DNA of 64,000 nucleotides from Pelomonas sp963422775 (GCA_963422775.4 CAUJSJ030000147.1:1-64000), one strand, 5' to 3'; shown: positions 42,857 through 51,829, counted from the first letter of the stretch. The notes: generated by a model not told the origin, from the sequence alone. Numbers and translations: made by a program.

Positions 42857-44323
42857 CTAGACAGTGCCGCGGCGGGCTTCGAGCTCGGCGCGGATCTCGT
42901 GCATGCGCTGCTCCGTCAGGAAGTAGCGCGACACGATGAAGAGGGCGACGAGCAGGCCGCAGATGGGGATGCCCGACAGGAAGATGCGGATCAGGAAGAT
43001 GGCGTCCTCGCCCTGAAGCGGCAGCTTGGAATCGAACCCAGTGAACTGCAGCACCCAGCCCGAGGTCATGTTGCCCAGCGCCAGACCCACCTTGGAGATC
43101 CAGGAACCGCAAGCCGCGAACGAGCCCTCGCGGCGCTGGTGGCTGCCGAGCTCGTCATGGTCGACCACGTCGGCCATGGCCGAGCCGTAGATCGTCCAGA
43201 AGCCCGCGCCGATGAAGGCCACGCCGCCGCTGGCGAAGAGTTGCAGCCAGGGCAGCTGCGGGTTGTAGAAGAACCAGTCGCCGATGAACGCGAAGATGCC
43301 CAGCGCAAGCACCGTCATCAGCGCGCTGCGCTTGCCGTAAGCCTTGGCCACCCAGCCCGCAAACACGATGCCGGCCAGGCCGCAGCCCATGCCTGCGACG
43401 CCCATCAGCGAGTTCCACTTGGTGGCCTCGACGATGTTGCCGCCGCAGACGTAGTAGACCGTCGCGTAGTAGCCCAGCAGCCCGACCATGGCCGTGGCCA
43501 TGTTGTAGGCCAGCATGGTGCCCAGCATCTGGCGGAAGGGGCGGTTCTTCAGCGTGCGGTAGAGGGTGTCCTTGAACGGCACGCGCTGGGTGCTGCGGGC
43601 GACAACCTTCTCGTAGTAGCGCTCACGCGTCAGCAGAAAGATCGCTACCGACACGACCACCATGATGCCGCCCAGGATGCTGGTGTAGACCTGGGCACCC
43701 AGCAGGATGTCGGGCTTGCCGTTGGCGTCGTAGAAGAAGGCCAGCGTCGTGAACTGGGCGGCGACGAACATTGCCAGCTCGGGGATCTTCTGGATCGCGT
43801 TCTTCACCGACATCACGCGGGTGCGCTCGTGATAGTCCGGCGTCATCTCCGCGCCCAGGCTGTTCCAGGGCATGACGAAGCAGCTCATGGCCGGCACGTA
43901 CAGACACGTCGACACGAGCATGAAGACGAAGTACTCGGTGTCCGTCCAGCCGCGACCGACGGCGAACATCAGCGGCAGGCCGATGCCGGCGAGCACGCCG
44001 CCGACGAGGATGAAAGGCCGGCGGCGCCCCCAGCGCGTGCGCGCGTTGTCGGAGAGCCAGCCGAACAGTGCGTCCGAGACCGCGTCCACAAAGATCTTGA
44101 TGCCCAGCGCCGTGGAGATCAGCCCGGGCGCCACGCCCAGGAAGACGTTGAAGACGTGGAAGGCCAGTGACTGGTAGAGCCAGTGGCCCCACATGTCGAG
44201 GAAGGACCCCAGGCCGAAGCCGATCTTCTGCGGCATCGGCACGCGGTCCGCCGCAACCGGCGCGGGTGCCACTGAGGGGCGAGGCGTCAAAGGCGCGGCG
44301 GCCCCATCCGGATCGGCAAGCAC
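42857..44323 (-). CDS. GPH-family sugar transporter (MFS)
   Basis: A 488-residue glycoside-pentoside-hexuronide:cation symporter with 12 hydrophobic segments. Family features are KIFVDAVSDALFGWLSDNAR, TRWGRRRPFILVGG after helix 2, and a C-terminal HQRREGSFAACGSWISKVG block. The start is a GTG at 44323 with AGGAG 6 bp upstream; the first 30 residues are a polar proline/alanine leader before MPQKIGFGLGSF. It is followed by the GH27 gene, suggesting import of galactosides or galactose. A 20-bp palindromic operator lies 27 bp upstream of the start. Confidence 0.9.
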   Translation of the reverse strand: MLADPDGAAAPLTPRPSVAPAPVAADRVPMPQKIGFGLGSFLDMWGHWLYQSLAFHVFNVFLGVAPGLISTALGIKIFVDAVSDALFGWLSDNARTRWGRRRPFILVGGVLAGIGLPLMFAVGRGWTDTEYFVFMLVSTCLYVPAMSCFVMPWNSLGAEMTPDYHERTRVMSVKNAIQKIPELAMFVAAQFTTLAFFYDANGKPDILLGAQVYTSILGGIMVVVSVAIFLLTRERYYEKVVARSTQRVPFKDTLYRTLKNRPFRQMLGTMLAYNMATAMVGLLGYYATVYYVCGGNIVEATKWNSLMGVAGMGCGLAGIVFAGWVAKAYGKRSALMTVLALGIFAFIGDWFFYNPQLPWLQLFASGGVAFIGAGFWTIYGSAMADVVDHDELGSHQRREGSFAACGSWISKVGLALGNMTSGWVLQFTGFDSKLPLQGEDAIFLIRIFLSGIPICGLLVALFIVSRYFLTEQRMHEIRAELEARRGTV

Positions 44324-44350
44324 GGCTGTCTCCTGGGTCGCTTGAAGCGA

Positions 44351-44370
44351 CGCTGTTTTAGTAAACAGCG
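44351..44370. promoter_or_regulatory. LacI-type operator upstream of the GPH permease gene
   Basis: CGCTGTTTTAGTAAACAGCG is a 20-bp dyad with 8-bp perfect arms. On the minus strand its core TGTTTACTAA matches TGTTCACTAA in the palindrome at 47878-47898 at nine of ten bases. It lies just upstream of the ribosome site of the permease-galactosidase operon. Confidence 0.7.
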
Positions 44371-44465
44371 TGATTTTCGTTCTTCGACAGATCAAACGAG
44401 AAGCGGTGCAACTACCTAGCTGATCGCCCACCCTGCCCACTGAACCTCCATGCGCCGGACTGGCA

Positions 44466-45456
44466 TCAGGCCGACATGGCGGGCGGTTCTCTGCGCGTCT
44501 TCCAAAGCGACACCAGCACGCCGCCACCGATCAGGCCGAACGTGACCGACAGCGAGATGGCCGCCGGGATCTTGCCGATGAAACCGACCAGGAAGATCTT
44601 GCCGCCGATGAACACCAGCACCAGGGCCAGCGCGTACTTGAGGTACTTGAAGCGATGGATCATGGCGGCCAGTGCGAAGTAGAGCGCCCGCAGGCCCAGG
44701 ATGGCGAAGATGTTGCTGGTGTAGACGATGAACGGATCGGTGGTGATGGCGAAGATGGCCGGTACCGAGTCCACTGCGAAGACCAGGTCGACGATCTCCA
44801 CCAGCATCAGCGCCAGGAACAAGGGCGTCGCAAACCGCTCGACCCTGCCTGTAGCCGGGTCGGCCTCACGCACCCAGAAGGCGTTGCCGCGCAAGCCTTC
44901 GGTCACGCGCATGTGGCGCCGCAGGAACTTCAGCACCGGGTTGCTGGCGATGTCGGGCGTGTGGTCCGCAATCACCCACATCTTGATGCCGGTAAAAACC
45001 AGGAACGCGCCAAATACATAGAGCAGCCAGCTGAACTGACTGACCAGCGTTGCCCCCAAGCCGATCATCAGCGCGCGCAGCACGATCACGCCGAGGATGC
45101 CCCAGAACAGCACGCGATGCTGGTATCGCCGGGGAACGGCAAAGAAGCTGAAGATCAGCGCGATGACGAAGACGTTGTCCATCGACAGCGACTTCTCGAT
45201 CATGAAGCCGGTGTAGTAGTCCATGCCGCTTTGCGCGCCGAGGTACCACCACACCCAGGCACCAAACAGCAACGCCACGCTGATGTAGCCGGCCGACAGC
45301 AGCAGGCTTTCGCGCACGCCGATCTCATGGTCGTCCCGGTGCAGCACGCCCAGGGTCGAAGGCCAGCAGCGCCACGACGATGTCCACGAACACCAGCCAC
45401 AGCCAGGCTGGCTTGCCCATGAAATCGGACTGAAGAAGGGGAAGCAGCGCATCCAT
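44466..45456 (-). pseudogene. terC: TerC/Alx-family membrane protein, frameshifted near the N terminus
   Basis: TerC/Alx proteins are polytopic membrane proteins linked to manganese and tellurite handling. From residue 35 onward the sequence is canonical (LGVLHRDDHEIGVRESLLLS, SLSMDNVFVIALIFSFFAVP, VFAVDSVPAIFAITTDPFIV). The natural N terminus (MDALLPLLQSDFMGKPAWLW, to VALLAFD) is encoded in the next frame from ATG 45456. One extra base in GGG at 45353-45355 separates them; without it a 329-residue protein results. The longer open frame upstream gives a cysteine/tryptophan-rich non-TerC start. Either a recent inactivating mutation or a sequencing indel. Confidence 0.85.
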
Positions 45457-45465
45457 GTCGCACCC

Positions 45466-45621
45466 TCAGAGGATGGCGGCGGCAAGCGCACCACTGCCGA
45501 AAAGCAGACCGAAGCTGCCCAGCAGCGCGACATCGCGGCGCGCGTTGCCCTGGCGCCAGGCGTAGAGGGTGGAGACAAGCAGCGTGGCTGCGAGGACGAG
45601 AAGCAAGTACGTGGTGTCCAT
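45466..45621 (-). CDS. Small two-helix membrane protein upstream of terC
   Basis: A 51-residue frame, ATG 45621 to TGA 45466, ending 9 bp before the terC start. The translation starts MDTTYLLLVLAATLLVSTLY, then a basic loop (AWRQGNARRD), then VALLGSFGLLFGSGALAAAI: two membrane helices joined by a short positive loop. Length, hydrophobicity and tight linkage between terB-like and terC genes support a real gene. No family recognised; possibly a small partner of TerC. Confidence 0.6.
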   Translation of the reverse strand: MDTTYLLLVLAATLLVSTLYAWRQGNARRDVALLGSFGLLFGSGALAAAIL

Positions 45622-45687
45622 GGTGCGAGGGCGGTGAAGGCAATGGGACGCGGGGTGGCCGACGGGCGGGAAGCAGCGGCAGCCGGC

Positions 45688-46080
45688 TCACGCCGCCGCC
45701 AGGCCCCACTGCTGGCGAGCGGCGCTCAGCACGACGAGCTCGGCCTCGGCCAGGTGCTCGTCAGCCTCGGCTGCGGCGCTGGCCAGTGCCAGCACCTTGC
45801 GCTGAAGCTCCGGGCTCTTGATCTCGGCCATCAAGGCGGCCAGCGTCGGCGCGTCGATGCCGCCCATCAGCCCGCCACCGGCATCCGCGCCCAGCAGCAA
45901 GTCTTCGCACAGCACTTGAACCTGCTGCCCGAAGCTGCCGGGCTGCAAGCCCAACTCGCGCTCGATGCCCAGGTGATTCAACACCTCGATCTCGCTGCGG
46001 CAGACATGCCCATCCGCCACCAGCAGCAAGGCAATGATGCGGGCCGCCGCTTCGGGGCTGTCGGGAGAATAGGAGCGCAT
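45688..46080 (-). CDS. TerB-like tellurite resistance domain protein
   Basis: A 130-residue all-helical protein resembling the TerB fold (AAARIIALLLVADGHVCRSE, then LALASAAAEADEHLAEAELV). These repeats with acidic residues after alanine-rich helices are typical of TerB, a putative metal-binding protein linked with TerC at membranes. The ATG at 46080 is used; the frame is open upstream but unlike TerB. It lies 66 bp before the small membrane protein and terC, forming a likely three-gene operon. Confidence 0.75.
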   Translation of the reverse strand: MRSYSPDSPEAAARIIALLLVADGHVCRSEIEVLNHLGIERELGLQPGSFGQQVQVLCEDLLLGADAGGGLMGGIDAPTLAALMAEIKSPELQRKVLALASAAAEADEHLAEAELVVLSAARQQWGLAAA

Positions 46081-46097
46081 GGATGGACCTCGACTTG

Positions 46098-46204
46098 GTT
46101 GCAGAACCTGGATGAACGAACAGACCATCTGACGTTCAGGCGAGCCGCGACGGTAGGTTCTGCAACGCCCGCGAAACAGCAACCAGACGCTGATCTCCGA
46201 TCAG
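46098..46204 (-). promoter_or_regulatory. Structured leader region upstream of the terB-like gene
   Basis: GTTGCAGAACCT (46098-46109) and AGGTTCTGCAAC (46155-46166) are perfect 12-bp inverted repeats 45 bp apart, and CTGATC-TCC-GATCAG (46190-46204) forms a second hairpin. Both lie between the divergent terB-like and HPF-like genes. If transcribed with terB they would fold as an RNA leader. The conserved bases of the yybP-ykoY manganese riboswitch, common before terC/alx genes, were not found. Confidence 0.4.
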
Positions 46205-46321
46205 GGAACGCGGAAGCGAGCCGCCGTCAGCTTTCTCCGAACCAGGCGCAAGGCAAAACATGCTGGGTCGCTGCACAACCCACTGCTAACTTGCCGTGCC
46301 TTTCAACCCAGGAGCATCGAC

Positions 46322-46663
46322 ATGCAAGTGCTTTTTCAGACCCGCAACCCCGAGGCGGCCGCGCTGCGCGAAGGCGTCGAGCAGCGCGTGCGCTTCGCGC
46401 TGCGCCGCAACAGCTGGCGGGTACCGCGCGCGCAGGTCCAGCTGTCGGACGTGAACGGCCCGCGCGGCGGCGTCGACAAGCGCTGCCAGATCGAGTTGCG
46501 CATTCCCGGCGCCGCGCCGGTCGTCGTGTCTTCTGTCGCTCCCGACTGGCGCAGCGCGCTGGACCTGGCGCTGACGCGTGCAGCGCGCTTCATGCTGCGG
46601 CTGTTCAAACGCATGGCGCCCACGCGCCGCCTGCCGCAGCGACAGGTACTGCACGAGGCCTGA
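46322..46663 (+). CDS. HPF/RaiA-like ribosome-associated protein
   Basis: A 113-residue protein resembling the hibernation-promoting factor domain. The stretch VQLSDVNGPRGGVDKRCQIE followed by a strand and a C-terminal helix (WRSALDLALTRAARFMLRLF) matches the fold of HPF/YfiA proteins that bind the ribosome decoding region in stress. It is a short stand-alone variant with a basic tail. It is divergent from the terB-like gene and convergent with the LacI gene (36 bp between stops). Confidence 0.75.
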   Translation: MQVLFQTRNPEAAALREGVEQRVRFALRRNSWRVPRAQVQLSDVNGPRGGVDKRCQIELRIPGAAPVVVSSVAPDWRSALDLALTRAARFMLRLFKRMAPTRRLPQRQVLHEA

Positions 46664-46699
46664 GCCTCAGCGGGCTGCTCGGCGCCGCTGCCCGGCCGC

Positions 46700-47761
46700 T
46701 CAGCCGCCAGCGGCGACGGCCCGGCGCCCAGCCTTGCGCGGGCGCATTGCAGCGCCGGGCGCGTCGGCCAGCGCCGGGAGGGCCGAACTTTCTCGAATGA
46801 CGAGTTCGACCGGCAGCGACGCATCGTTGGGCGCGATATCGCCTTCGATGAGGGCGCGCGCGGCGACGTTGCCCAGCGCCTCCTTGTCCATCTTCACGGT
46901 GGACAGCGGCGGCTTGTTGCGCGCAGCCTCCTCGATGTCGTCGTAGCCGATGAAGCGGATGTCCTCGGGCACGCGCAGGCCGCGCTCGTGGCAGAGCTCG
47001 ATGGCGAAGATCGCCGTCGAGTCGTTGTAGGCGAAGACGGCATCCGGCGGCTGGGGTAGCTCAAGCAGCCGGCGCATCGCGTCGCGGCCGGCGTCGCGGT
47101 ACTCCAGCGCCGGGTCCAGCGTGACCTCGTACTCGGGGTCATAAAGCCGGCCCGCCTCGAACAGCGCGCGGCGGAAGCCCTTGGCGCGCAGCGACGTCGA
47201 GTAGTGCGCCAGCGGGCCGAAGATGGCGGCGATGCGCTGGGAGTTGCCTTCCAGCAGATGGCGGGTCGCCAGCCAGGCGCCGAGCTGGTTGTCGTCGTTG
47301 ACGCAGCGCACGCCTGGGTAGAAATGGTCTACCAGCACCAGCGGCAGCTCGCAGCGGCGGATGGCCTCCATGGCCTCGGGGTCGAAATAGCCGGCCCCCA
47401 GCAGCGCATCGGCCTCGTGGCGGCGCACCTGGCCGGCCACGTCGTCGCCGGCCAGCACCGACATCAGGCTCAGCGGCACGCCAGCCTCGCGGCAGACCGT
47501 CTCGGCGCCGTGCAGCACGTAGGAGTAGAAGGGGTTGTTCGCCAGCGAGCCGATGCTGCGGCTGTACAGGAACAGCATGCGGCGCGGCTTGCCGGTGCGC
47601 AGCTTGGCCGTGTCGTAGCCCATCTGCTGGGCGACTGTCATCACCTGCGCGCGGGTCTGCTCCGACAACCCCGGCTGGCCCTTCAGCGCCCGCGACACCG
47701 TCCCGATGGACACGCCGGCAGCCTCGGCCAGTTCGCGAATCGTCACTCCCTTGTCGGCCAT
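46700..47761 (-). CDS. LacI-family transcriptional regulator
   Basis: A 353-residue LacI regulator. The N-terminal helix-turn-helix is VTIRELAEAAGVSIGTVSRALKG style (residues about 5-27) with the hinge helix near LRTGKPRRML, then a periplasmic-binding-protein-like sugar domain (VLVDHFYPGVRCVNDDN, AVFAYNDSTAIFAIEL, FIGYDDIEEAA). It is divergent from the sugar kinase gene. A palindrome lies between them and a related one precedes the GPH permease/galactosidase operon, so it probably controls both and itself, released by a sugar ligand. Confidence 0.94.
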   Translation of the reverse strand: MADKGVTIRELAEAAGVSIGTVSRALKGQPGLSEQTRAQVMTVAQQMGYDTAKLRTGKPRRMLFLYSRSIGSLANNPFYSYVLHGAETVCREAGVPLSLMSVLAGDDVAGQVRRHEADALLGAGYFDPEAMEAIRRCELPLVLVDHFYPGVRCVNDDNQLGAWLATRHLLEGNSQRIAAIFGPLAHYSTSLRAKGFRRALFEAGRLYDPEYEVTLDPALEYRDAGRDAMRRLLELPQPPDAVFAYNDSTAIFAIELCHERGLRVPEDIRFIGYDDIEEAARNKPPLSTVKMDKEALGNVAARALIEGDIAPNDASLPVELVIRESSALPALADAPGAAMRPRKAGRRAVAAGG

Positions 47762-47877
47762 TGCCCGCGCTCCAGCTGTTGTTTAGCACCCCGCCTCGGC
47801 AGCGATTGTGGCATCGCCGCCCTGCCCTCCCTGGGGCGACAGGCTCATCGCTCACCCTGAGGCAAAGCCTAGGTCCC

Positions 47878-47898
47878 GAATTGTTCACTAAACAATTC
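47878..47898. promoter_or_regulatory. LacI-type operator in the lacI-kinase divergent promoter
   Basis: GAATTGTT and AACAATTC flank CACTA, giving a 21-bp dyad with one mismatched inner pair. It is 48 bp before the kinase ATG and 117 bp before the LacI gene ATG. Its core TGTTCACTAA matches the operator at 44351-44370 (minus strand) at nine of ten bases. Confidence 0.7.
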
Positions 47899-47945
47899 TT
47901 GTTGCATAGAATATTTCCGCAACTCCAACAGGCCGCCCCGCCGAC

Positions 47946-48869
47946 ATGTCCCTCTCCCCCATCGCCGTCCTGGGCGAAGCCCTGGTCGATGAATTCCATG
48001 ACGGCCCGGTCGCGGGCGGCGCGCCTTTCAACGTGGCGCGCTCCGCCGCCGCCTTCGGCGTGCCGGTCCTGTTCGTCAGCCGCATCGGCGCAGACGACGA
48101 CAACGGCCGCCTGGTGCGGGACAGCGCTCGGCGCTACGGCCTGGAGGACGCCGGCCTGCAGCGCGATGCCCAGCACGCCACGGGCCGGGTCAGCGTGCAC
48201 GAGGAGGCCGGCGGCCACCGCTTCGAGATCCACGGCGACGCGGCCTGGGACCACCTCGACGCCGACACGGCCCGCCGGCACCTGGCCGGCGCGAACGCCT
48301 CGCTGGTCTACTTCGGCAGCCTGGCCCAGCGCCACCCGGTATCGCGTGCCGCACTGCGCGAGATCGTCAAGCCCTTCGCCGGCACGCGTTTGCTGGACCT
48401 GAACCTGCGCCCGGGCACCGACGCCCGGCTGCTGGCCGCCGAGTCCCTGATGCTGGCCGACTGGGTCAAGCTCAACGACGAGGAACTGGCCCAACTTGCC
48501 GGCTGGTTCGACGCCGCCGCGGACGACGACGCGGGCCGCGCCTCTGCGGTGATGGCGCGCTTCGCGCTGCAGCGCCTGGTGCTGACCTGCGGCGCCAGCG
48601 GGTGGCGCTTCTACGCGCCCGGCGGCGTGCTGCTGGCCCAGGGCGCGGGCGTCATCCAGCCGCATGTCGTCGACACCGTCGGCGCGGGCGATGCCTTCAC
48701 GGCGCTGCTGCTGGCGGGCCTCGCGCTGCGGCGCGACCTGCCCGCCACGCTGGCGCTGGCCAACCGCTACGCCTCCTTCATCTGCGGCGTGCGCGGCCCC
48801 CTGCCCGCCGAGCCGCTGGCCCTGCAACCCTGGCGCACGGCACTGCACGCGCTGCCTCTCTCCTCCTGA
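47946..48869 (+). CDS. PfkB-family sugar kinase (fructokinase-like)
   Basis: A 307-residue ribokinase-fold kinase that phosphorylates a sugar with ATP. The N-terminal motif GGAPFNVARSAAAFGVPVLF and the C-terminal motif VVDTVGAGDAFTALLLAG, containing the catalytic aspartate and anion hole, are intact. The substrate is likely fructose or another hexose by family. First gene of a plus-strand operon with GH1 and two halogenase-like genes, preceded by a LacI-type operator. Confidence 0.92.
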   Translation: MSLSPIAVLGEALVDEFHDGPVAGGAPFNVARSAAAFGVPVLFVSRIGADDDNGRLVRDSARRYGLEDAGLQRDAQHATGRVSVHEEAGGHRFEIHGDAAWDHLDADTARRHLAGANASLVYFGSLAQRHPVSRAALREIVKPFAGTRLLDLNLRPGTDARLLAAESLMLADWVKLNDEELAQLAGWFDAAADDDAGRASAVMARFALQRLVLTCGASGWRFYAPGGVLLAQGAGVIQPHVVDTVGAGDAFTALLLAGLALRRDLPATLALANRYASFICGVRGPLPAEPLALQPWRTALHALPLSS

Positions 48870-48878
48870 CTGCCCGAC

Positions 48879-50267
48879 ATGGATCTGACACCGCCTCCCA
48901 CCTCCCTGGCCGACCTCGTTTCGCCGCCCGCCGGCTCGCCGATGCACCGCCGCGACTTCGTCTTCGGCGCTGGGACCTCGTCCTACCAGATCGAGGGCGC
49001 TGCCCATCAGGACGGGCGACTCGAATCGATCTGGGACCGCTTCTGCGCCACCCCGGGCAAGGTGCTGCGCGGCGAGAACGGCGACATCGCCTGCGACCAC
49101 TACAACCGCCTGAACGAAGACCTCGACATCCTGCAGCGCCTGGGTGTCGACGCCTACCGCTTCTCCATCGCCTGGCCACGCGTGATGGACGAATCCGGAC
49201 GACCCAACTCGCGCGGCATCGACTTCTACAAGCGCCTGCTGGACGGGCTGGGTGAGCGCGGCATTCGCGCCTTCGTGACGCTCTACCACTGGGACCTGCC
49301 CCAGCACCTGGAGGACCGCGGCGGCTGGCTGAACCGCGACACGGCCTACCGCTTCGCCGACTACGCCCATCTGATGAGCCGCGTGCTGGCCGGCCACGGC
49401 GACGTGGCCGCCTGGACGACCCACAACGAGCCCTGGTGCTCGGCCTACCTCGGCTACGGCGACGGCCACCACGCGCCGGGCCGGGCCAACCCGCGCTGGG
49501 CCGCGCAGGCCATGCATCACCTGCTGCTGGGCCATGGCATGGCGCTGCCGATCCTGCGCGCCAACGCGCCGCAGGCGCTGCACGGCATCGTCGCCAACTG
49601 CGCGCCCGGCTATGCCGACACCGACTCGGCTGCGGACCGCGACGCCGCCCACCTCTTCGAGACCTACCAGAACCGCTGGGTGCTGGACCCGCTGCTCAAG
49701 GGCGAGTACCCGGCCGACCTGTGGCGCTACTGGAAGGGCTGCGAGCCGCTGGTGCTGCCCGGCGACATGGACCTCATCCAGCAGCCCATCGACTACCTCG
49801 GCATCAACTACTACAGCCGCGCCGTGCTGCGCTCCAAGGGGCCGGACACCATCGACTGGGTGCGCCACCCCGAGGTCGAGCGCACGACGATGGATTGGGA
49901 GGTCTACCCGCAGGGCCTGCAGGACCTCTTCGAGGCCTTTAAGCGCGACTACCCCAACCTGCCGCCTCTGTACGTCACGGAGAACGGCATGTCCAGCGAC
50001 GACAAGCTCAGCGCCGGCGAAGTCGACGACCTGCAACGCCAGGCCTACATCAAGCAGCATTTCGCGGCATGCTCTCGGGCCATGGACAACGGTGTGGACG
50101 TGCGCGGCTATTTCATCTGGTCGCTGATGGACAACTTCGAATGGGCGTTCGGCTACGAGCGCCGCTTCGGCCTCGTGCATGTGGACTTCGAGACCCAGCA
50201 GCGCACCCTCAAGCGCAGCGCGCTGGCCTATGCCGACTTCCTGCGGGAGCGCGCCGCAGCGCGCTAG
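48879..50267 (+). CDS. GH1 beta-glucosidase
   Basis: A 462-residue family 1 glycosidase. The (beta/alpha)8 barrel has FVFGAGTSSYQIEGA near the start, the acid/base E184 in THNEPW and the nucleophile E368 in YVTENG, and WSLMDNFEWAFGYERRFGLV with the substrate-binding tryptophan and glutamate. There is no signal peptide, so it acts in the cytoplasm on imported beta-glucosides. It starts 9 bp after the kinase stop; a later ATG at 48942 would give the more typical N terminus. Confidence 0.95.
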   Translation: MDLTPPPTSLADLVSPPAGSPMHRRDFVFGAGTSSYQIEGAAHQDGRLESIWDRFCATPGKVLRGENGDIACDHYNRLNEDLDILQRLGVDAYRFSIAWPRVMDESGRPNSRGIDFYKRLLDGLGERGIRAFVTLYHWDLPQHLEDRGGWLNRDTAYRFADYAHLMSRVLAGHGDVAAWTTHNEPWCSAYLGYGDGHHAPGRANPRWAAQAMHHLLLGHGMALPILRANAPQALHGIVANCAPGYADTDSAADRDAAHLFETYQNRWVLDPLLKGEYPADLWRYWKGCEPLVLPGDMDLIQQPIDYLGINYYSRAVLRSKGPDTIDWVRHPEVERTTMDWEVYPQGLQDLFEAFKRDYPNLPPLYVTENGMSSDDKLSAGEVDDLQRQAYIKQHFAACSRAMDNGVDVRGYFIWSLMDNFEWAFGYERRFGLVHVDFETQQRTLKRSALAYADFLRERAAAR

Positions 50268-50273
50268 CCCCGC

Positions 50274-51767
50274 ATGAGCCGCATCCGGCGCATCGTCATC
50301 CTCGGCGGCGGCTCCGCCGGCTGGATGTCGGCCGCCGCGCTGGCGACGGGGCTGCGCGGCGTCACAGTCGAGCTGGTCGAGTCCGAGGAAATCGGGATCA
50401 TCGGCGTCGGCGAGGCCACCTTCCCGTCGATCCGCCAGTTCAACGACATCCTCGGCATCGCCGAAGCCGATTTCCTCGCCGCCACGCGCGGCAGCTACAA
50501 GCTCGGCATCCAGTTCCGCGACTGGAAGCAGCGCGGCGAGCATTACTTCCACACCTTCGGCGACTTCGGCCACCTGGACGGCCCGATGGCGCTGTGGGGC
50601 CAGCTCAGGCGCCTGCAAGCGGCGCCCGGCACGCCGCTGGGCGAGTTCTGCCTGCCGACGGTGATGGCCAGCCAGGGGCGCTTTTGCCGGCCGGCCGAGG
50701 GCGACCAGGGCCTGGCCTCGCGCTACACCTATGCCTACCACTTCGACGCGACGCTGTACGCGGCCTTCCTGCGCCGCCTGGCCGAGAGCCGCGGCGCGCG
50801 GCGCACCGAGGGCCGCGTCGCCGGCGTGGACCGCCACGAGGACGGCCGTGTGCGCGCGCTGCGCCTCGCGGACGGACGCGAGGTCGAAGGCGACCTCTTC
50901 ATCGACTGCTCGGGCCTGGCGTCCCTGCTGATCGGCCAGACGCTGGAGCAGCGCTTCGTCGACTACGGCCACTGGCTGCCCGTCGACCGCGCCTGGGCCG
51001 TGCCCACCGAACGCGCGCCCGGCGGCCTGGCGCCCTTCACGCGCTCGACGGCACTGGAAGCCGGCTGGGCCTGGCGCATCCCGCTGCAGGACCGCACCGG
51101 CAACGGCCATGTGTTCAGCAGCCGCTTCATCGACGAAGGCCGCGCCCGTGAGCAACTGCTGGCTCAGCTCGATGCACCCGTGCTGGCCGAGCCGCGCTTG
51201 CTGCGGTTTCGCACCGGGCACCGCGAGCGCTTCTGGGTCAAGAACGTCGTCGCCATCGGCCTGGCCGCGGGCTTCCTGGAGCCACTGGAGTCCACCGCCA
51301 TCTTCATGGTGCACAACGCGCTGGGCCGGCTCATCCCGCTGCTCGGCGAGGCCGACCACGCCGAGGCCGCGGTCGGCTTCAACGTGCAGCAGCTGCGCCA
51401 GTACCAGCGCATCCGCGACTTCATCATCCTGCACTACGCCTTGAGCGAACGACGCGACAGCGAGTTCTGGCGGTCACTGACAAGCATGGCTTTGCCCGAG
51501 TCGCTGGACTACAAGCTGCACGCCTGGCGCGAGACCGGCACGCTGCACGTCTACGACAACGAGGCCTTCGACACGTCGAGCTGGCTGGCCATCCACGCCG
51601 GCATGGGCCACTGGCCACGGCGGCGCAGCCCCTGGCTGGACGAGATGCCGGCCGAGCTGGCGGGCCGCTATCTGGCCGAGCGCCACCAGGCCATCGCGGC
51701 GCTGGCGGCTCGCATGCCCGACCACGACAGCTTTCTGCGTGCCCGCGTGGCCGGCGCTGCGGGATAG
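50274..51767 (+). CDS. Tryptophan-halogenase-family flavin-dependent protein (2)
   Basis: A 497-residue flavin-dependent halogenase homologue. It shows GGGSAGW for FAD (residues 11-17), GVGEATFPSIRQF, the catalytic lysine position K76 (TRGSYKLGIQF) and the halogenase motif GWAWRIP. It begins 6 bp after the GH1 stop. Members of this branch sit in TonB/glycoside-hydrolase loci in Xanthomonas, Caulobacter and relatives; a few can brominate indoles in vitro, but the biological substrate in sugar loci is not known. Confidence 0.88.
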   Translation: MSRIRRIVILGGGSAGWMSAAALATGLRGVTVELVESEEIGIIGVGEATFPSIRQFNDILGIAEADFLAATRGSYKLGIQFRDWKQRGEHYFHTFGDFGHLDGPMALWGQLRRLQAAPGTPLGEFCLPTVMASQGRFCRPAEGDQGLASRYTYAYHFDATLYAAFLRRLAESRGARRTEGRVAGVDRHEDGRVRALRLADGREVEGDLFIDCSGLASLLIGQTLEQRFVDYGHWLPVDRAWAVPTERAPGGLAPFTRSTALEAGWAWRIPLQDRTGNGHVFSSRFIDEGRAREQLLAQLDAPVLAEPRLLRFRTGHRERFWVKNVVAIGLAAGFLEPLESTAIFMVHNALGRLIPLLGEADHAEAAVGFNVQQLRQYQRIRDFIILHYALSERRDSEFWRSLTSMALPESLDYKLHAWRETGTLHVYDNEAFDTSSWLAIHAGMGHWPRRRSPWLDEMPAELAGRYLAERHQAIAALAARMPDHDSFLRARVAGAAG

Positions 51768-51829
51768 CGACCATGCCGAGCGGGCAGGCGCCTGCCTAGA
51801 CTCGCACACAAACAAGACGGGGACATTGG

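Noticed and set aside
46081..46321. yybP-ykoY manganese riboswitch before the terB/terC group
   Set aside because: The position is right, but the conserved core bases are not present on the minus strand; only unrelated hairpins were seen.
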